Positions 57,526 to 64,000 of a stretch of 64,000 bases of DNA are shown here, piece after piece. Below the pieces are notes generated by a model. The model had not been told where the DNA came from, searched no databases, and saw only the letters and a program-made list of their open reading frames with translations. Position 1 is the first letter of the stretch. Every line of letters starts with the position of its first letter. The position numbers were made by a program, and so were the translations under genes. This DNA is from Channallabes apus (Eukaryota > Chordata > Actinopteri > Siluriformes > Clariidae), in NCBI GenBank assembly GCA_030522415.1, contig CM060108.1, forward strand, positions 43,754,256-43,818,255, given 5' to 3'.

Positions 57526-60500
57526 GTGTAACCCAGTTAATTTGTTGTTTTATACTTGAATGTCTGGACATGTTGCACAAGAATGAATTCTCTGGAAGCC
57601 TGTAGTCATCAAATTGATGATGTATCTTGAAATGTTTATTCACTTTCAAGACATCTTTACCAAACTATTCATTTAAATTTGACTTTAGTTTGTTTGTGGA
57701 TTCTAAGGAATTCTAAGGACTTTAGTTTGTTTGTGGATTCTAAGCGGTATCTGTTAAACTCGCTGTCTATCACATTTCGTGTATCATGAGCCAAAATTAT
57801 GAATTGGTTTCGTTTTGCAGGTATTTTAGCTTAAGGTGATGAGTACCATATGGATCTTGATAAAAGAATAGGATGAGTAAGGTCTTGAGATAAGAGCTAC
57901 ATATGGAACAGAGCAGAAGCATGTGTGCTAAGTTCCTGTGTCTGGCAAGTGAGGGAAAACCATACTGTTTTTGGAAAACAAGGACTAAAACACGCTTCCA
58001 TGACTCACCCTATCATCCTGAGGGATGTATTTTAGCTGCCTTTTATACATTGTAAGTCCTCCATAGTTCATATGAAGGTTACAGTGTCACAGCAGATGCC
58101 TTGAAAGATTTTCAGACAAAAGTAATTCACATGTCTGTCTCCAATACAGTCATTTCACTAATTCATGGCTGGCTATGACATGCCATTTCCAAAGTATTAT
58201 TAGCACAAATGTTCCAGCTTATAAATGGGACCTGGCTGTGTATGTAACACTAGACAGCAGTTTTCCCAGCTAAAATGAAAGATTTATACTATAGTTGGAA
58301 CACAAGCATGATCCTAATATCTCTTAGGAATTTCTGAATAAAAACAGTCAGGCCTGTAAAGGTAAAAAGTAGAATGAGGTTCAAGGTAGAATGAATGGGA
58401 AACAGACTCTTATAATACTAATATCCTGTAGTGTCTGGTGTATCCAAGGAATGACGTATGTAATAACAAGTAAACGGACATACAGTACCACTGAGTTAAC
58501 CTCAAATTCCCTGGGAAATTAGTTTAAACATTCTTAGAACTAGCGTGTATATACCAATTTGCTTATCTTTATTGTTCGGTTATTGTCACATAAAGAGGGT
58601 GGGGTAGGTGATAGTGCAAGTGATGAATAAACTTCTGAAACAATCCAGTTATTTAGGTTATTTTAGGTCGCACATTTTATCAGTTAAAATTTGTGCCCAA
58701 AAATATTACACTCTACTGAAACTAATAAACATTTATTTTTGCTCTTACAAAATTGACATACCAATATCATTGATCCATTTCAACAGTCGCATAGTGTTAT
58801 TACAGTTGTAATACATTAGTGGCCCTTTTTTTTTTCTTTCTTTTTTGCTGTAGAAGAGACTCTGTTGTCTGCAGAGACTGTGCAAAATGAATGCTGAATC
58901 AGTGAGTTGGTTTTAATTGAGTCCAGGCCAAGCACTGAGTGCTATCTTGCAAGTCTCTAGCAATTTAACTGAACTTGCCCAGAGAATGGGTTTGTTTGTC
59001 ATAATATTAGAACCTTCTGGTGTTCTGTTAATGCATTTTATTGCTTTTAAATCTTCATAAACAAAACTTCTCTGTCTGATGCAGAGATCTGGTCTGAACC
59101 AAATCTCGTCATCCAACTGACTTGCAGTAAAACTCTGATTTTGCATTATCAGTCATTGCCAACTTACTGCTAGACCTTTACACACTAACACTCCGCCTGA
59201 CCATTCCGTGCCACTGGGAGAAGAGGGTTTGAGAAGAGAGATGGGAATGATTGATCCCCATTCTATGCTTTAAAACCGTCACTTATCGCATGCAGCTGAC
59301 GCAATGCCGCCCCCATTCAACTTGCGCGAGATCTGCTTGCTTTTCTTCCCTGTCATGCGACCAAAATCATGCCCTTAATCTGGCCCACCGCTGCAGCTCC
59401 GCTCGCGTGGCAGGATCCACACTACACCTCTCCTTCCCTCTCTCCCTCCCTTTCTCCCTCTTGTTTTTTTTTTTCTGTCTAAACTTGAAAGAAGAGCTAA
59501 ACAAGCTACTCACGCATGAGGTTTGCACGAGATCTAGAGCCCTCTGGCTTGCCCTACTCCCTCCCTCCTTTTCTGCAGTGACGGCCTGCGCCCACATCAT
59601 ACTGGCTAATGGAGATACATGCTTCTTTTGATTTTTTTTTTTTTTTTTGCAGCATTACAAAAGAGAAAACTTGGCTGCCTTCCCTGATATAAGTATAATT
59701 AACTGCAGTAATGCAACAACAAATGCAGTCCTGCAGGAAAACACGATAGAGATTTAGCAGATTGTATGCTAAATTAATATTGACATCTTTAAACCTTCTC
59801 TTTCTTCTTGAAACAGGAAGCTGGAAAAATCTGTGATTGAGACGATCTGAGACTTATTTTTTTTATGTCAAATGTTTAATAATGTTCAACATCTCTGAGC
59901 AATCACTTTCCTCAACCCATAGTGGTATACAAAATCTGTTAAACAAGTAGTGACAGGTAAGGATCCAGTAGTGACTATCAAAGTTTATTGGGACTGGAGA
60001 GCTGTAAATCTGCAGCTGTCAGTGGATTGATTGTCTAATCATAGCTTTTCACTTCAGAGTGTGTGCTAATCATTTACTGTCTGACTGCTATTTTCAGGCT
60101 GGTTTTACAGGCCTTTCGTGATGGAGAACACTTGTTTGGTTAATACGTGTTCAGGGAATTGAGGACAAGTAGATTGAACAGAGCCAACTGTAACTGTTAA
60201 ACATCATAATTTGGCATTCTACTTTTTATAAGCCAGAGTTCTACTGAATGAGCATTCCCATTTCATATTCAATGTTTGAAATGGAGCAACATGGCATGAT
60301 CATGAGATTTACAAATTCCCAGTGGACACTTTCAAAATCTAAGATTTGCCATACTGCTCATTCTACACAACTGTAATCCCTTTGCGATCGGTGGTTTTGT
60401 GGATGCAGCGGTGTGCACCCTTCATGAACTGTCACACGGAGAGATCCCAGACAAAAGCAGTCTGATCCCCCAATTCTACTTTCTCATGAAAATAAACATG

Positions 60501-60866
60501 TGAGCTGTCTATCATGTGACTGTGTCAAGATGGAGCCTGAGAGTCTGGCTGCAGTGGATTTGTATAGACACAATCCATAAAAAAAAAGAGAAAAGATAAA
60601 TGCAGAGGGTTGTTTGGGAAAATGCCGTCACCAAGGGTAGTCTGTTTTTCTTTGTTTGTTTGTTATTTGGTTGTTTTTTAAATCCGCTAGTAAAGACTAG
60701 GAGATGACGTCGCCAAGACATGCCTTACGGCACAGCTAAAGACATTTGAAAGCTCTATTTACCCTCTTCAACATACATGAACTTATAGATACCTTGCAGT
60801 GTTTACTTTTACTTTAATGAGGTAAAAAGAGAGGCCATCCAGGTGCTACCATTCCTTCTAAGGGAA
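55061..60866. other. Gene desert, no exon seen
   Basis: 5.8 kb without a recognised gene or major repeat. Minor items: GAAT run (about 57250-57274), TTAC run (57491-57526), a 37-bp tandem duplication (57681-57744), and a GC-richer, pyrimidine-rich stretch (59270-59590) followed by a T run ending in TTGCAG (59652), which looks like a splice acceptor but has no recognisable exon after it. Confidence 0.5.
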
Positions 60867-61770
60867 TTCAATTCAATTCAGTTTTATTTGTATAGCGCTT
60901 TTAACAATTGACATTGTCTCAAAACAGCTTTACACAATCAAAAGAATTATTTAAGTTTGTATGGAATGTGAATGTGTATGAATAAAATGTTCAGATATTC
61001 CCTGGCGAGCAAGCCCGAGGGCGACAGTGGCAAGGAAAAACTCCCTGAGATGGTAATAGGAAGAAACCTTGAGAGGAACCAGACTCGACAGGGAACCCAT
61101 CCTCATCTGGGTGAAACAGATAGCAGGAAATGATCTGCATTTATACAGTGTTAAGTGTTAGGTTCAGCTATAATAGTTGATGTTAATTGGTGTTATAATA
61201 ATTGATGTTAAAATGGAGTCCAGGTTGTTATTGGAGACTCAGATAGACTTGTAGAAAGTTCCAGTCCTGAACTATCGAATTGTCAAGTCCTCGGAGAAAC
61301 AGCTGACAACACCAGTCGAGGCCAGAACCATCTTCTAAGTAGATAGAATCATCCCCAGACACCAGACGCATCCTAAAGAGACACACAGGGCATCCATGCG
61401 ACGAGACCTCCAACCAGAAACCGGGCACCAGGATGGATCAGACAGGTCCGGAGGGCAGAGGGAGTCTGGATCACTGGCAGCTCAGGAACCACATGTGTAG
61501 CTCGACAGAGAGAGAGAGAGAAAGAGTGAAAGGGGGAGACAGGGGGAGAGAGGAAAGAGAAAGAGGGGGAGGAAGAGAAGAGGAGGAGAGATGGCAGTTA
61601 GGTATGGTCACAGTCACAATGTATAATGTGAATGTATATTTACTGTAGAGTGCAAGCAGGGACTCCGGCAGGACTAACTATGACAGCATAACTAAAAGGG
61701 AGAGCCAGAAGGAAACACAAACATGAGGGCTCCCTGAGATGTAAAGCAAACAATCACCTCACCGTCAAAT
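60867..61770 (+). repeat. Dispersed repeat D, long copy
   Basis: Starts AATTCAATTCAATTCAGTTT, TTTATTTGTATAGCGCTTTT, continues with blocks shared with 30478-30725, and runs through a GA-rich tract (61505-61590) to about CACCTCACCGTCAA (61770). Non-coding; I recognise it as a common dispersed fish repeat but do not know its class. Confidence 0.65.
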
Positions 61771-63413
61771 CCCAATTCATACTATTTAGAAGTAGTATCA
61801 GGTACAGGTGGTGGTACTGGACAGAGCCTGGGCATTTACAGGACCAGGAACCCATTATGGAATTAGGGGTGATGATCCAGGTTCCTGACTCCACTTCACA
61901 GGTCTCCTATATGATAGATTATGCTCATGTCTAGTCAAAGGTGTACAGATCAGGCTTTGGTGTATTTTGGATCTAACCAGAGCTAAATTCTAACCAGACC
62001 TGAAATAAGTCTGACTAAAGATGTGGCAATGGGCAAGGGAGGTGTATTGGCACATGGTGTTTCAAAGACACCCTTTCTTTTTCTAGTATATCTCCTGAAT
62101 GGAAATAGTGAATGATGTCATGCATTACAACAGTGTCTGGTCTGAAATTATTTATTTTGTAAGTTCATGTGCAAGAATCATAGAAAATTAGTTGATGTCT
62201 AAAACCCATGCCATTTGCAAATTGCCTGTTTCCATTCAAATTACTGTATGGATGGAAGCCCCGGGGTTTCTTGGACATCATCTGCAAACATTGAGAAAAA
62301 GGAGCTTATAGGAAAGAGAAACAAAATTTAGTGGTTCCAGTCCTGAAAGCCAAACGCCAAGCGTTTGAAAGCAGAGCGTAAGCAGAGCATTGTTTCATTT
62401 ACAAACAGAGTTTTACAAAGTTGCTTCTACCTGGTCTACCTTCTGTAGATTTTGCATAGCGGGGTTGGAGCAATGTAGCTCTTCAGGAATCTTAGAATAT
62501 CTATTGTAGATGAGTCCAATGCTGCATACTGTAGTAAAACCTAGGATTTATGGCTCTTTACGTCCCTAGCTGCTGGTTCTTTAATTCTGAGCTCTCATTG
62601 ATCTGTGGAGGGCAAAAAAATTCTTGATCCTGTCATGAACCTATAATTTGTCCAAGTTCTTTTTGTTTAATGACAGTCAACTGTCATTAAAGCTGTCGTA
62701 CCAAGACCACGCAATAGGTGTTTATCTCAAATGGAAATACACACAACAGGAGCACACATCATGCAGTGAGTAATGCGGAGTGTGCCAATGCTTTGTGGCC
62801 TCTAGGACTACCACAACAGTCACACACTATTACAAACGGAGCTGTTGTTTTAGCCTCTAAATTTGAAGGTTAAGATCAAAATCAGGGGTTGAGAAGATGT
62901 TTTTGTTTATTTACCTGATGCTCGCAGATTTGGGCATGTTTGAAAATGTTTGACGTGAGACAAAATAGCTGGGTAGCTAACTTGTAAATAAGCACACCTT
63001 TACAAATATTTTGTACCTTAAACCGTGGTTTTTGATGTCATTGTTGGAACTTGCAGCAGGGTTCAACCTATGCCCAAGGCACCTTACCTTCCTTAGTTAC
63101 AAGATTCATCCACAATCATGGTTTGTGATGAATATTGTGAGAGTCATATTAAAGAAACCAATCTTTTAGAATTTGTTATATTCTATAGACCATAGGCACA
63201 CCATGAACAGGTAGGTAATCTACGGGAAATGATATCAAATTCCTAGTTTTGTCAAACTATTGTGAATCTAATCCAGTGCATTCGAAAAATGAAAAATTTC
63301 AAAAACAAAGTTACAGCAAAATAAAAGTCCTTGCTGATAAGCTAAGCCAGATAAGTGAAATGAATTTGAAATTTGTAATTTGTTTTGCCCTAGTGTTTCA
63401 CATTACAATATTT
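61771..63413. other. Intergenic, no gene seen
   Basis: Unique-looking DNA. No coding exon, RNA gene or known repeat recognised. Confidence 0.5.
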
Positions 63414-63425
63414 AAGTAGTAGGCC

Positions 63426-63768
63426 GTCGCCTTGCACCTCCAGGGTCTGGGCTCGATTCCCGGCCAGGCTTGATTCCCGTCTCTGTGTGCATGGAGTTTG
63501 CATGTTCTCCTCGTGCTTGGTGGGTTTCCTCCGGGTACTCCGGTTTCCTCCCACAGTCCAAAGTTATGCAGGTTAGGCTAATTTCCGTTCCTAAATTGCC
63601 CGTAGTGGGTGATTGGGTGTGTGAGTGTGTGTATGTGTGTGTGCCCTGCGATGGATTGGCACCCTGTCCAGGGTGTACCCCGCCTAGTGCCCGAAGTCTC
63701 CTGGGATAGGCTCCAGGTCCCCCGCGACCCTGAACACAGGATTAAGCGGTATAGAAAATGAATGAATG
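63426..63768 (+). mobile_element. SINE family 1, copy 6, 5'-truncated with TSD
   Basis: Starts at GTCGCCTTGCACC, so the A-box head is missing, yet it has a perfect 12-bp target duplication AAGTAGTAGGCC (63414-63425 and 63769-63780). Truncation therefore happened during insertion, as with incomplete reverse transcription. It landed at the 5' edge of another SINE. Confidence 0.88.
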
Positions 63769-63776
63769 AAGTAGTA

Positions 63777-63975
63777 GGCCAGGTGTAGCTCAGTGGTTAA
63801 GGCGTTGGACTACGGTTTGGAAGATCCCAGGTTCAAACCCCACAACCACCAAGTTGCCACTGTTGGGCCCTTGAGCAAGGCCCTTAAACCTCAACTGCTC
63901 AGATGTATAATGAGATAAAAACGTAAGTCGCTCTGGATAAGAGCATCTGCCAAATGCCTAAATGTAAATGTAAGT
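63777..63975 (+). mobile_element. tRNA-derived SINE, family 2
   Basis: A box TAGCTCAGTGG and B box GGTTCAAACCC about 40 bases apart, then CACTGTTGGGCCCTTGAGCA, GTCGCTCTGGATAAGAGC and an AAATGTAAATGTAA tail. The head resembles a tRNA but the body continues as a SINE, so it is not a tRNA gene. The only copy of this family in the window. Confidence 0.85.
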
Positions 63976-64000
63976 TAAGGTGCAGACTTTGGAAACAAAT

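Noticed and set aside
59251..59631. 126-codon frame
   Set aside because: Low-complexity pyrimidine tract, no domain or splice support.
63780..63850. tRNA gene
   Set aside because: A and B boxes are good, but the sequence continues as a SINE body and tail and the acceptor stem does not close.
21600..64000. exoc2 exons, expected beyond foxq1 in vertebrate order
   Set aside because: No exon with recognisable exocyst sequence was found; the gene may lie further right or elsewhere.
1..64000. CRISPR arrays, operons, bacterial promoters
   Set aside because: No regular spacer arrays. Content is clearly animal nuclear DNA.

Overview
The window is eukaryotic, intron-containing, AT-rich, full of microsatellites and dense in transposons. 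The transposon set (Tc1-like elements, hAT miniatures, tRNA-derived SINEs, sushi-like chromoviruses, an L2-type LINE) together with linked foxf2 and foxq1 points to a teleost fish. A catfish is plausible from the SINE style, but that is an impression. There are no bacterial features, and no real tRNA, rRNA or CRISPR.

Only two host protein-coding genes are visible, both on the minus strand: foxf2 (two exons, 9071-12919) and intronless foxq1 (20382-21356). They are the FOXQ1-FOXF2 part of the vertebrate FOXQ1-FOXF2-FOXC1 cluster. foxc1 would be expected beyond position 1. Everything right of about 21.6 kb is a gene desert in which I found no exon. Several unique, GC-richer islands (10.85-11.25 kb in the foxf2 intron, 26.7-27.65 kb, 32.47-32.96 kb) are candidate regulatory DNA by composition only.

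Layout: 1-2.26 kb, a decayed sushi-like chromovirus (copy B) cut by the window edge; 2.8-6.1 kb, a SINE with a nested hAT miniature, a Tc1 miniature and a probable solo LTR; 9-13 kb foxf2; 16.9-19 kb a cluster of DNA-transposon relics and a SINE; 20.4-21.5 kb foxq1; 22.7-24.5 kb degenerate minisatellites and a fold-back array; 25.6-31 kb SINEs and repeats; 33-37.5 kb a 1.8 kb direct duplication separated by a piece of chromovirus; 37.6-42.6 kb an almost complete chromovirus (copy A) with LTR pair and 5-bp target duplication; 42.7-47.1 kb a broken L2-type LINE with two nested miniatures; 48.3-51.6 kb a second, unrelated, badly decayed Ty3/gypsy pol; 52.07-53.45 kb a Tc1 element with a defective transposase; then mostly plain intergenic DNA to nested SINEs at the right end.

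The most informative signal is in the two chromoviruses. In each, the 11 bases next to the 5' LTR are exactly complementary to an 11-mer in that element's own LTR; in copy A this 11-mer sits at the expected RNA 5' end. The two copies differ at two of the 11 positions and both differences are compensated in the partner. This is covariation evidence for Tf1-type self-primed reverse transcription, with the primer site overlapping the gag start codon. The second notable signal is the identical 1.8 kb duplication around a fragment of copy A, which is either a very recent rearrangement or an assembly error.
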